A stretch of 64,000 nt of DNA, from NCBI RefSeq assembly GCF_036227205.1, contig NZ_CP109442.1:9238001-9302000 (forward strand), read 5' to 3'. Made by a program: the position numbers and the translations under genes. This document shows positions 48,923-56,658 of the stretch, piece after piece. This DNA is from Amycolatopsis sp. NBC_01480 (lineage in GTDB: Bacteria; Actinomycetota; Actinomycetes; Mycobacteriales; Pseudonocardiaceae). The notes under the pieces were generated by a model. The model had not been told where the DNA came from. It saw only the letters and a list, made by a program, of their open reading frames with translations, and did not search any database. Each line of letters begins with the position of its first letter. Position 1 is the first letter of the stretch.

Positions 48923-49831
48923 CACGGCGCCTTCAAACCGAGCGGACGCGGCACGCAAGGCGTCCAATGCCGCCCGAACACCACCGTGCTCCTCTTCCCC
49001 CGCCCGGCAAACCGCGAGAATCGTGCGCACCAGCGCGGGCCGAGTCGTAAGAACCCGAGCACCGTCAGGAACGGACTCACGCGCCAGCCGCGGCACCAAA
49101 GCGGCCCCGGCGTTGCCTGCGACGAGCGCGAGCTGCGTCGGGTAGCCGCCGACGGTGCAGCTGATCCGGGGGTCGAGGCCCTGCTTGCGCAGGACCTGCA
49201 CGAGCCAGTCGTAACAGCCGGAGCCCGCGGTCCAGCCGATCCACGGCAGGTCGTCGACTTCGGCTAGGTCGACCGCGCGGCGGTGCGCGAGCCGGTGCCC
49301 GGCGGGCAGCACCAGGTCCGCGACGTCGGAGAACAGGGTGATCTGGGCGGTGCCCGGCGGCAGCACGGTCGGCCGGTCTGCCCAGCTCTCCAGCACGGCC
49401 AGGTCCAGATCGCCCGCCAGCACCTGCGGCATCGTCTGCTCCGCCTCGCCCTCGCGCAGCGTCACCTCCAGGCGCGGATGCTGGGCGGCGAGCGTGGCCA
49501 GCGCCGGGGGCAGCAACGCGTGCACCGTGGTCGGGATCGCGCCGATCCGCAACGGCCCCAACACGTCCTCGCGCAGCAGCTCCAGGTCCGAGCGCGCCTG
49601 GGCGAGCTGGGCCAGCACCTTCTCCGCGTGCGCGACCAGCACCTGGCCGGCGCGGGTCAGCTGGACGCCGCGGCCGCGCGGCTCCAGCAGCTCCTGCCCG
49701 GCCTCGCGTTGCAGCTTCGCCAGCTGCTGCGAGACGCCCGAGGGCGTGACGTGCAGCGCCGCGGCCGCCGCGGCGACCGAGCCGTGCTGGGCGACCGCGT
49801 GCAGGGCGCGCATCCGATCCACACTGAACAC
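48908..49831 (-). CDS. LysR-family regulator
   Basis: 307 aa from a GTG (FSVDRMRALHAVAQHGSVAA). The winged helix-turn-helix has SVAAAAAALHVTPSGVSQQL and LAKLQREAGQELLEPRGRGV; the rest is the periplasmic-binding-protein-like effector domain (LRIGAIPTTVHALLPPALAT). Start chosen because TAGCAT on the minus strand (49839-49844) ends 7 nt upstream. It is divergent from a second EamA transporter by 73 bp and probably regulates it. Confidence 0.9.
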   Translation of the reverse strand: MFSVDRMRALHAVAQHGSVAAAAAALHVTPSGVSQQLAKLQREAGQELLEPRGRGVQLTRAGQVLVAHAEKVLAQLAQARSDLELLREDVLGPLRIGAIPTTVHALLPPALATLAAQHPRLEVTLREGEAEQTMPQVLAGDLDLAVLESWADRPTVLPPGTAQITLFSDVADLVLPAGHRLAHRRAVDLAEVDDLPWIGWTAGSGCYDWLVQVLRKQGLDPRISCTVGGYPTQLALVAGNAGAALVPRLARESVPDGARVLTTRPALVRTILAVCRAGEEEHGGVRAALDALRAASARFEGAVSPGR

Positions 49832-49846
49832 GGTAGTGATGCTACC
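49832..49846. promoter_or_regulatory. Inverted repeat over the LysR -10 box, candidate operator
   Basis: GGTAG-N5-CTACC (49832-49846) directly precedes the LysR start and contains its predicted -10 box, so bound regulator would block its own transcription. A TTGACA hexamer at 49876-49881 faces the transporter gene, but no matching -10 follows at 17 nt. Confidence 0.5.
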
Positions 49847-49904
49847 TAATTTCGCTGAGGAACATTCGCTTGTCCTTGACAGTCCGGACCCGCAGGCTGG
49901 AGGG

Positions 49905-50834
49905 GTGACCACGACCAGCCTGCCGTCCCGCCCGGACGCGATCGGCCCGATCTCCGCCCTCACCGACCGCTTCGACCCGCGGCTGCTCGCCACCGCCGGC
50001 GGGCTGTGCATCGCGCTGTCCTCGGTGTTCATCAAGGAGTCCGGGACCAGCGGGGCCACCAGCGCGTTCTGGCGCTGCCTGTTCGCGCTGCCGCTGCTCG
50101 CCGTGCTCGCGCGGTGGGAGCGGCGGCGCGTCGGCGCGCGGCCCAAGATCGTGCTGCCGCTGCTGGCCGGCGGCGGCCTCGGCCTGGACTTCGTGCTGTG
50201 GGGCGAGGCGATCCCCCGGGTCGGCGCCGGGATCGCGACGGTCCTGCTGGCCGTGCAGGTGATCATCGTGCCGGCGCTGGCGTTCGCGTTCCTCGCCGAG
50301 CGCCCCGGGCGCCGGTTCCTGCTCACGGCGCCGGTGCTACTCGGCGGCATCGTGCTGGCCGGCGGGTTCATCGGCACCAAGACGATCGGTGCGGACCCGC
50401 TCACCGGCGCGGTCGCGGCCCTGGTCGCCGGCGCCGGCTACGCCGCGTACCTCCTGCTGATCCGGCTCAGCAGCAGCCCGGGCACGCAGGTCCAAACCCT
50501 TTTGCTGGCAACGCTTTCGGCCGGCACCGTCGCGGTGGCGCTGGGCGTGCCGTTCCACGGCCTCGACCTGACGCCCGGCTGGCCCGCGCTCGGCTGGCTG
50601 GCCTGCCTCGCCGTGGTCGGGCAGCTCGTCGGCTGGCTGCTCATCGCCGCCGCACTCCCCCGGATGACCGCCACCCTCGGCGCGACGCTGATGCTGCTGC
50701 AGCCGATCGGCGCGGTGCTGTTCGGCATCGTGCTGCTCGGCGAGACGCCCAGTGCGCTGCAGCTGATCGGCTGCGTGGTGGTCCTCGCCGCCGTCTGCTT
50801 CGCCGGCTCAGGCCGCCGCCCCCAGAGCTCGTGA
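49905..50834 (+). CDS. EamA/DMT-superfamily transporter, second copy
   Basis: 309 aa from a GTG. Ten hydrophobic segments in two EamA repeats are visible (LATAGGLCIALSSVFIKESG; GAVAALVAGAGYAAYLLLIR); the end is ALQLIGCVVVLAAVCFAGSG. It is only distantly similar to the EamA protein 1 kb upstream. Probable role: export of a small metabolite under control of the divergent LysR protein. An upstream ATG at 49840 would add 22 residues, so the start is uncertain. Its stop codon lies inside the left arm of the hairpin element. Confidence 0.85.
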   Translation: MTTTSLPSRPDAIGPISALTDRFDPRLLATAGGLCIALSSVFIKESGTSGATSAFWRCLFALPLLAVLARWERRRVGARPKIVLPLLAGGGLGLDFVLWGEAIPRVGAGIATVLLAVQVIIVPALAFAFLAERPGRRFLLTAPVLLGGIVLAGGFIGTKTIGADPLTGAVAALVAGAGYAAYLLLIRLSSSPGTQVQTLLLATLSAGTVAVALGVPFHGLDLTPGWPALGWLACLAVVGQLVGWLLIAAALPRMTATLGATLMLLQPIGAVLFGIVLLGETPSALQLIGCVVVLAAVCFAGSGRRPQSS

Positions 50835-50875
50835 GTGGCTGGAGCGGTTCTAACCGTCATGAACACTCACGAGCT
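50826..50875. repeat. Long hairpin element, copy 2 (outer and inner stems kept)
   Basis: Outer arms AGCTCGTGAGTG (50826-50837) and CACTCACGAGCT (50864-50875), inner stem CGGTT-CT-AACCG as in copy 1; the middle stem has diverged. It lies between the convergent stops of the EamA and FprB-like genes and contains the stop codon of the former. Likely a bidirectional terminator. Confidence 0.65.
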
Positions 50876-50876
50876 T

Positions 50877-52388
50877 TCAGGGACGTCGGCGCAACCGCGA
50901 CAGCAACCCCGGTGAACGGCGGGAGATCCGACCGTCGACGGCGTCGGCCAGCAAAGTGGCCACGGTCTCGGCGGCGCACGCCTTGTTGGCGCCGATCCCG
51001 CCGCTGGGCCCGCGCTTGATCCAGCCCACGACGTAAGCGCCCGGCTGTCCTTCGACGCGACCGGCGGAGTTCGGGATGGTGCCGGTGGCTTCGTCAAAAG
51101 GCAAGCCCGCCAACGGAATCCCGCGATAGCCGACCGCGCGGACGACCTGCCCGGCGGCGATCTCCTCGTCCCCGGCCGCCGCGGTGACCCGGATCCCGCG
51201 CACCTGCGCGTCGCCGAGGATCTCCACCGGCGCGGAGTGGAACCGGAGCACGATGCGGCGCTTTCCGTGCGCGGGCGGCGCCGACCAGTCGACGGTCTCC
51301 CTCGCGACGCCCTGGAGCAGGCTCGCCTTGTCGGCGGCGGACGCGGCGTCGATGGCCTCGCCGGTGCGCGGGTCGTGCGCGTCGACCACCAGGTCGACCC
51401 CGTCCTGTCCGGTCAGCGCGAGCAGCTCGGGCCGGGTGTACGCGGCGGCCTCCGGCCCGCGGCGCGCGAGCAGCACGACCTCCCGAACCTTGCCCGTCCG
51501 CAACCGCGCCAACGCGGCCGGCGAGATCGAGGTGCCCGCCAGCGAGTCCGGGTCTGCGGTCAGGATCCTGGCCACGTCCAGCGCGACGTTTCCGTTGCCC
51601 ACCAGCACAACCCGCTCGTCCGACAGATCGAGCACGTCGGCCGCGACGTCGGGATGGCCGTTGTACCAGCGCACCACGGTGGTGGCGGCGACGCTGCCCC
51701 GCAAGTCCTCGCCGGCGATGCCGAGCGAGCGGGCGGCCGAGGCGCCGACCGCGTAAATCACCGCGTCGTGCCGCGCGGCCAGCTCCGCCACAGTGACGTC
51801 GCGGCCCACCTCGACGCCCAGCCGCAGACGGAGCCGCGGGTGACTGTGGAAGCGCGCGAAAGTGTCGCCGATCTTCTTCGTCGACGGGTGGTCGGGCGCG
51901 ACGCCGTACCGCACCAGCCCGCCCGCAACCGGCAGCCGGTCGATCAGCGTGACCCGGGAATTGGTGTGCAGCAAGAGGTCCTCGACCGCGTACATGCCGG
52001 CCGGGCCGGTGCCGACCACCGCGACGTCCAGCGGGGCGAAGTCGCTCGGGATGTCGCGGTTGAACACCGGCGGGCCCCAGGCGTGGAAATTCGGCGACGG
52101 GTCCACAGTGGATTCAGTGCCCACAACGGCTTCACGATCCGCGTAGTACCCGGCATTCACCCCGGCGTACGCCTTCAGCGGCGCGGTCAGGCTGTCCACC
52201 GGGAAGATCGCGTCCACCGGGCACGCGTCGGCGCAGGCGCCACAGTCGATGCAGGCGCGCGGGTCGACGTAGAGCATGTCGGTGCGGCCGAAGTCGGGCT
52301 CGTCCGGCGTCGGGTGGATGCAGTTGACCGGGCACACCGCGACGCACGAGGCGTCGTTGCAGCAGGTCTGCGTGATCGCGAAGGCCAT
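50877..52388 (-). CDS. Ferredoxin fused to ferredoxin-NADP(+) reductase (FprB-like)
   Basis: 503 aa. The N-terminal bacterial ferredoxin has two cysteine clusters (CCNDASCVAVCPVNCIHP and CIDCGACADACPVDAI), so a 7Fe or 2[4Fe-4S] centre is likely. The C-terminal adrenodoxin-reductase-like part has the FAD loop VVGTGPAGMYAVEDLL, the NADP loop LVGNGNVALDVARIL and GWIKRGPSGGIGANK. It transfers electrons from NADPH to an iron-sulfur chain for oxygenases. The ATG lies 3 nt after the stop of the AurF-like gene, so the pair forms an operon and the reductase most likely feeds that diiron enzyme. Confidence 0.92.
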   Translation of the reverse strand: MAFAITQTCCNDASCVAVCPVNCIHPTPDEPDFGRTDMLYVDPRACIDCGACADACPVDAIFPVDSLTAPLKAYAGVNAGYYADREAVVGTESTVDPSPNFHAWGPPVFNRDIPSDFAPLDVAVVGTGPAGMYAVEDLLLHTNSRVTLIDRLPVAGGLVRYGVAPDHPSTKKIGDTFARFHSHPRLRLRLGVEVGRDVTVAELAARHDAVIYAVGASAARSLGIAGEDLRGSVAATTVVRWYNGHPDVAADVLDLSDERVVLVGNGNVALDVARILTADPDSLAGTSISPAALARLRTGKVREVVLLARRGPEAAAYTRPELLALTGQDGVDLVVDAHDPRTGEAIDAASAADKASLLQGVARETVDWSAPPAHGKRRIVLRFHSAPVEILGDAQVRGIRVTAAAGDEEIAAGQVVRAVGYRGIPLAGLPFDEATGTIPNSAGRVEGQPGAYVVGWIKRGPSGGIGANKACAAETVATLLADAVDGRISRRSPGLLSRLRRRP

Positions 52389-52391
52389 GGC

Positions 52392-53309
52392 TCAGATCAG
52401 GTTCGCGCGCTGGTAGAACCAGGTCGCGGGCTTGGTGAGCAGCCCGGCCGAGGCGAGGAACTCCATCAGCCCGGCGCAGCTGGAGCGCATCATCGACTTG
52501 TGGTGCTCGTTCGCCTTCGCCACCGGGATCGCGCGCTTGGCGTCCAGCCCGGCGTTGGCGTAGACGTCCCGGTTCACCATGCTGCCCACGATCACGTACG
52601 AGGCGATGGCCACCACCAGCGCGTTGAACTGGCGCCGGACCCAGCCCGCGCCCTTGAGCCGCTCCCGGGTCTCCTCGCGGGCGAACTTCATGTGCCGCGA
52701 CTCCTCGACCACGTGGATGTTGTTGATGGTGCGGACAAACGGCACCACCCGCTCGTCCCGCATCCAGTCCCGCTGCATCACGTCGAGGACCTCTTCGGCG
52801 ACCAGGATCGCCGCGTACGCCGCTTCGCCGACCGCGACGGCCTTGAACACCCGTCCGGCCTCGACGACCAGCCGGCGCGGGCGGTACGCGGGCGCCCGCA
52901 GCTTCTCCGCGCCACGCGCGAACATGATGGAGTGCCGGCATTCGTCGGCGATTTCGGTGAGCGCCCACTGGAACGCGGGGTCGGTCGGGTCTTTCGCGTA
53001 GAAGTCCCGCAGGATCATCTGCTGCAGGATCATCTCGAACCAGATCCCGGTGCTCGCCACCGACGCCGCCTCCTGGCGGGTCAGCTCGCGCCGCTGCTCC
53101 TCGGTCATCTCGGCCCAGTAATCGGTGCCGTAGAGGGTGCTCCACTCCGGGCTCGCGCCGTGAAGGCCCACGTCGAGCGGCGTCTCCCAGTCGACCTCGG
53201 TCGCCGGGTCGTAGGACAGCGTCGCCGACGAATCCAGCAGCCGCCGGGCCACCTCCTCGCGGCCGGACGGCGGTTCCTCGGCTCGATGCCGGGTGTCGAC
53301 GCTGGTCAT
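52392..53309 (-). CDS. AurF-like diiron oxygenase (p-aminobenzoate N-oxygenase family)
   Basis: 305 aa with GGGAG six bases upstream. Ferritin-like helices carry iron ligands: EAASVASTGIWFEMILQQM, EIADECRHSIMFARG, ILVAEEVLDVMQRDW and HVVEESRHMKFAREE, the E and ExxxH pairs of the AurF/CmlI group. Members oxidise aromatic amines to nitro groups or perform related N-oxygenations or hydroxylations in natural-product pathways. No biosynthetic cluster is beside it; only the FprB-like reductase shares the operon. Substrate therefore unknown; a housekeeping membrane-desaturase-like role is conceivable. Confidence 0.82.
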   Translation of the reverse strand: MTSVDTRHRAEEPPSGREEVARRLLDSSATLSYDPATEVDWETPLDVGLHGASPEWSTLYGTDYWAEMTEEQRRELTRQEAASVASTGIWFEMILQQMILRDFYAKDPTDPAFQWALTEIADECRHSIMFARGAEKLRAPAYRPRRLVVEAGRVFKAVAVGEAAYAAILVAEEVLDVMQRDWMRDERVVPFVRTINNIHVVEESRHMKFAREETRERLKGAGWVRRQFNALVVAIASYVIVGSMVNRDVYANAGLDAKRAIPVAKANEHHKSMMRSSCAGLMEFLASAGLLTKPATWFYQRANLI

Positions 53310-53396
53310 GGCTGACTCCCTGACTTCCCGTTACTCCGATTTACTGTTACCTAAGGTAACACAAACCTGGGGAGGTTCAAGGGAGGGCAATTCCGC

Positions 53397-53843
53397 TCAG
53401 GACGCGGCGCACTCCGCGCAGACGCCCCACCAGGTCACCTCGGCCTGTTCGACCTGGAAACCCGGCGCTTCAACGGGGTCAAGGCACGGCGCGGCGCCGA
53501 CCGCGCACGGCACGTCCTGCATCCGGCCGCACTCCCGGCAGACCAGGTGATGGTGGTTGTCGTGGGTCTCCAGCTCGAACCGCGCGGGCGAGCCCGCCGG
53601 CTCCACCGACCGCAGCAGCCCGGCCCCGACGAGGTCGTCCAGCACGTTGTAAAGCCCTTGGCGCGACAGGCCGGCGCCGGCGCGCATGCCGTCACCCCGG
53701 TCGTCGAGCGACGCCGCGATCTCGGCCGCCGTCAGGTGCGGCTGCCGACCGGCGGCCGCCAGCACCGCGCGACGGTGCGGGGTGTTGCGCAGCCCCCGCT
53801 CGCGAAGCCGGGCACCGAAGTCCTGCCCGCCCGAGTTGTCCAT
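53397..53843 (-). CDS. Fur-family metalloregulator (peroxide/PerR-like type)
   Basis: 148 aa. The N-terminal winged helix includes GLRNTPHRRAVLAAA and LSRQGLYNVLDDLVGAGLLR; the dimerisation domain has the metal site DNHHHLVCRECGR and a second cysteine pair CAECAAS. The gene is leaderless: TATCCT ends 7 nt before the ATG and TTGACT stands 16 nt further. A palindrome TTGAC-N3-GTCAA covers this -35, and the same palindrome recurs before the divergent DUF2180-dps genes. This points to autoregulation and control of dps in response to peroxide or iron, as for actinobacterial FurA/CatR. Confidence 0.87.
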   Translation of the reverse strand: MDNSGGQDFGARLRERGLRNTPHRRAVLAAAGRQPHLTAAEIAASLDDRGDGMRAGAGLSRQGLYNVLDDLVGAGLLRSVEPAGSPARFELETHDNHHHLVCRECGRMQDVPCAVGAAPCLDPVEAPGFQVEQAEVTWWGVCAECAAS

Positions 53844-53850
53844 GGCCGCG

Positions 53851-53878
53851 AGGATACCGCCAGACTTGACTCAGTCAA
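53851..53878 (-). promoter_or_regulatory. Promoter and operator of the Fur-family gene
   Basis: Minus strand: -35 TTGACT (53878-53873), 16-nt spacer, -10 TATCCT (53856-53851), 7 nt to the ATG. On the plus strand TTGACTCAGTCAA (53866-53878), a palindrome TTGAC-N3-GTCAA, overlaps the -35, so the repressor would block its own promoter. Confidence 0.65.
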
Positions 53879-53969
53879 AGGTGAAGAGGAACAGCTCACA
53901 CCCCGCCTCGCCGCCACAGTCTGCCGTCATGCCTCTGACCAGCTGAAATGACCCGAAAATCGGCCAGTC

Positions 53970-53999
53970 TTGACTCATTACGACAATTGACTATGTCAA
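53970..53999 (+). promoter_or_regulatory. Operator/promoter of the DUF2180-dps operon
   Basis: TTGACTATGTCAA (53987-53999) matches the TTGAC-N3-GTCAA palindrome of the Fur-family gene; another half-site TTGACT begins at 53970. The second TTGACT is a good -35, with TAGAAA 17 nt on (54010-54015) as -10. Confidence 0.6.
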
Positions 54000-54055
54000 G
54001 TCTAGGGACTAGAAAGTTCCTCGTACCCCAACTACCGACCGCCGAGGAGCACCGC

Positions 54056-54292
54056 GTGATCTGTCTCGACTGCGTGCAGCAAGACGAGCAGTGGTCCGCC
54101 GTCGGCTGCTGTGTCCACTGTGGAGCGGGCACCTGCCTGGCCCACGCGGCCGTGGCGGAGATCCCGCCCCAGAGCCCCGGCGTGCTGGTGCCGAGCCGGG
54201 CCCGGCGCCGCGTCGAATGCCGCCTGTGCGGTAGCTCGCGGGCCGGGTACGGGGCGAAGAACGGAAAGACCCTCGAGAGGAGCAGGACATGA
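54056..54292 (+). CDS. Small cysteine-rich DUF2180 protein
   Basis: 78 aa from a GTG with GAGGAG six bases upstream. Four cysteine pairs are seen (CLDC, CCVHCGAGTC, CRLC), the pattern of the DUF2180 zinc-binding-like family, common in actinomycetes and often next to dps-like genes. Function unknown; metal or redox binding is plausible. The stop overlaps the dps start as ATGA, so the two are translationally coupled, and the shared Fur-type operator places it in a peroxide/iron response. Confidence 0.72.
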   Translation: MICLDCVQQDEQWSAVGCCVHCGAGTCLAHAAVAEIPPQSPGVLVPSRARRRVECRLCGSSRAGYGAKNGKTLERSRT

Positions 54293-54768
54293 CCAAGACC
54301 CAGACCGCCACCACCGGGTTCGTCGCCTCGGCGGCGTTGAGCACGGCGCTGCAGCAGGTGCTCGTCGACCTGATCGCGCTGCAGCTGCAGGCGAAGAACG
54401 CCCACTGGAACGTCACGGGCGCGGGCTTCCGCAGCGTCCACCTCCTGCTGGACGAGGTCGTGGACGCCGTCAGCGGATTCGCCGACGACGTCGCCGAGCG
54501 GATGCGCGCGCTGCACGCCACCCCGGACGGCCGTCCCGGCACCGTCGACGCGAGCCGGCAGATCGGCGACCTCCCCGCGGGCGAGCAGCCGGTGCCGACG
54601 GTGCTCACCACGATGACCGACCTGGTGGTCAACGCCGTCGAAGGCGTCCGCGCCGTGCACGACGCGGTGGACGCCGAAGACCCCACCACGGCCGACCTGC
54701 TGCACGCCGTGATCCAGGGGCTCGAGGAGAAGGCGTGGATGCTGCGTTCGGAGAACGCGGACCACTGA
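54289..54768 (+). CDS. dps: Dps-family ferritin-like DNA protection protein
   Basis: 159 aa. The ferroxidase site is in KNAHWNVTGAGFRSVHLLLD, with the H-x-W-N start and the downstream DEVVDAVSGFADDVAERM. Dps dodecamers store iron by oxidising it with hydrogen peroxide and so protect DNA. A short N-terminal extension (MTKTQTATTGFVASAA) lacks lysine clusters, so DNA binding may be weak. Co-transcribed with DUF2180 and probably repressed by the adjacent Fur-family protein. Confidence 0.92.
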   Translation: MTKTQTATTGFVASAALSTALQQVLVDLIALQLQAKNAHWNVTGAGFRSVHLLLDEVVDAVSGFADDVAERMRALHATPDGRPGTVDASRQIGDLPAGEQPVPTVLTTMTDLVVNAVEGVRAVHDAVDAEDPTTADLLHAVIQGLEEKAWMLRSENADH

Positions 54769-54819
54769 CCGCCATGCCCGTGCGGCCGCCCCGGACCGGG
54801 ACGGCCGCACGGAGCCGGT

Positions 54820-55563
54820 TCAGCCCGGTCCGGACAGCTCCTCCGGGCTCTTGCGCCCCTCGATCACCGACCGCGCGACGTCGCCGAGTTCGACGTCCCG
54901 GCTGCGTGCGTAGCGGCGCATGATCGCGAACGCGGTGGCCACGTCGACGCCGAGCCGTTCGGCGAGGAAGCCCTTGGCCTGCTCCACCACCACCCGGGTG
55001 CTGAGCGTTTCCTGCAGCTGCGCGGCCAGCGTCGCCTTGCGGCTGATGGCGCGCTGCTGAAGCAGCCCGATGGTGGCGACGCCGGCGATGGTGCGCGCGA
55101 TCCGGCGCTGGTCCGCCGGCAGCGGGCCGCCGCGGACGTGGAACAGGCCGAGCGTGCCGATGACCTCGCCGCGCAGCCGCATCGGCACGGCGTCGACCGC
55201 GGCGAACCCGGCCTGCGCCGCCGCGGCCGCGAAGACCGGCCACCGCGTGGCCGCCCCGATCCCGGTCCGCAGGCTGACCGGGATGCCGGTGCGGAAAGCC
55301 GTGACCGCCGGGCCTTCCCCGGAGCGCAGCTGGAGCAGCTCCAGCCGCCGCGCCCGCTCGTCGGTGCCCACGATCGCCGGCGGCCACCCGGGTTCTCCGG
55401 GCAGCAGCGCGCTGGCGGCGTCGACGTCGAGGATCTCGACGCACCGGCTCACCAGCCCATGGAGGAAGCCGGCGACCTCGAAGCCGTCGCCGAGGGTGTC
55501 CGCGATCCCGGCGACGGCTTCGAGCAGCCGCCCGCCGGGCGAGTCTGGTTCCGTCAAAGTCAA
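54820..55563 (-). CDS. GAF-ANTAR regulator (RNA-binding antiterminator type)
   Basis: 247 aa. The GAF domain spans about residues 10-170 (GDGFEVAGFLHGLVSRCVEI; RLRGEVIGTLGLFHV). The C-terminal ANTAR helices (TRVVVEQAKGFLAERLGVDV and AFAIMRRYARSRDVELGDVA) bind paired RNA hexaloops to stop termination. Such proteins sense small ligands or redox state through GAF. The TTG at 55563 was chosen because GAAGGA lies 4 nt before it; a GTG at 55575 is also possible. Confidence 0.82.
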   Translation of the reverse strand: MTLTEPDSPGGRLLEAVAGIADTLGDGFEVAGFLHGLVSRCVEILDVDAASALLPGEPGWPPAIVGTDERARRLELLQLRSGEGPAVTAFRTGIPVSLRTGIGAATRWPVFAAAAAQAGFAAVDAVPMRLRGEVIGTLGLFHVRGGPLPADQRRIARTIAGVATIGLLQQRAISRKATLAAQLQETLSTRVVVEQAKGFLAERLGVDVATAFAIMRRYARSRDVELGDVARSVIEGRKSPEELSGPG

Positions 55564-55928
55564 GCCGTCCTTCACGATGCGGAAAAACCAGCGGTGTTCA
55601 CGAAACCGGGAAATCCGGCCAGTGGGCACCGCCGAATGACGCAGGCGCCGATCCGGCACTCGGAACACGGGTTCGCCGCATCCCGCCACCGCAACGAATC
55701 ACTCTGCGCAGCGGCGCGTGCCGACCGGGTTCCTCCGTTTCCGGCACAGTTATGCGCCCATTCCGGAATTGGTGGAAACGGCCTGCGAAAACCGTGGCGA
55801 ATTGCCCCGCACCCCAGTCCGATGCGCCGCCGCCGGGATCGGCCGCGGATGCCGCGCCCCCGATCGCCGGCGATCCGATCGCGGGCTGGGAGACTGGGGC
55901 CAGGACCGACGACTCCTGGGGGAACTCC
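55564..55928. other. Divergent intergenic region, no supported gene
   Basis: Between the GAF-ANTAR gene and an SDR gene. It contains a 10-bp palindrome ATTCCGGAAT (55760-55769) and the dyad-like words GGAAACGG and AAAACCGT around 55775-55796, perhaps regulatory. Open frames crossing it have no domain. Confidence 0.4.
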
Positions 55929-56636
55929 TTGACCACAGCAGTGGTGACCGGCGCGGCGAGCGGGATCGGACGGGCATTGGCCCGGGCACTGCACGAGCGT
56001 GGCGCCGACCTGATCCTGGCCGACATCGACGACGCCGCCCTCACCGCGGCCGCGGACCCGCTGGGCGCCCGGGCGGTCCCGGCCGACGTCGCGGACCCGG
56101 ACGCGATGACCGCGCTGGCCGCGGCCGCCGGCGAAGCCCGGCTGATCTGCCTCAACGCGGGCGTGGTGGGGCAGTCGCCGGGCGCGCCGTGGGAGGTCCC
56201 GGCCGCCGAGTGGGACCGGGTGTTCGCGATCAACGTCGCCGGGGTGGTCAACGGGCTCCGCGCGTTCGTCCCTGCCCTGCTCGCCTCCGGTGAGCCGGCG
56301 CACGTGCTGGTGACGGCGTCGCTGGCCGGGCTCGCGGTGTTCCCCGGCGGTGGCGCGTACGGCCCGTCGAAGCACGCCGTCGCCGCCGTCGTCCAGCACG
56401 CGGCCATGGCGCTGGAAGGCAGCGCGGTGCGGATCAGCATGATCTGCCCGGCCCTGGTCGCCACCGGGATGTCGGCCGAGGGCATCGACCCGGCCCTGGT
56501 CGCCGACGAAGCCCTGCGCGCCGTGGACGACGGGGTGTTCGCCGTCGTCCCGGCGGAATGGCGCGGCGCCGTCGTGACCCAGGCCGAACGGCTGGCAGCC
56601 GGGCGGCCGCCGGTGCCGCCCGCCCCGGCGGTCTGA
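55929..56636 (+). CDS. Short-chain dehydrogenase/reductase
   Basis: 235 aa from a TTG with GGGGAA upstream. TGAASGIGRAL binds the cofactor, CLNAGVVG replaces the common NNAG, and YGPSKHAV holds the catalytic tyrosine and lysine; serine is in TASLAGLAV. ADIDD after the second strand (acidic residue) suggests NAD(H). The substrate is unknown. It is convergent with another SDR gene; the two share little beyond the fold. Confidence 0.85.
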   Translation: MTTAVVTGAASGIGRALARALHERGADLILADIDDAALTAAADPLGARAVPADVADPDAMTALAAAAGEARLICLNAGVVGQSPGAPWEVPAAEWDRVFAINVAGVVNGLRAFVPALLASGEPAHVLVTASLAGLAVFPGGGAYGPSKHAVAAVVQHAAMALEGSAVRISMICPALVATGMSAEGIDPALVADEALRAVDDGVFAVVPAEWRGAVVTQAERLAAGRPPVPPAPAV

Positions 56637-56658
56637 CCCGGGACCGACGGCGGACGGG

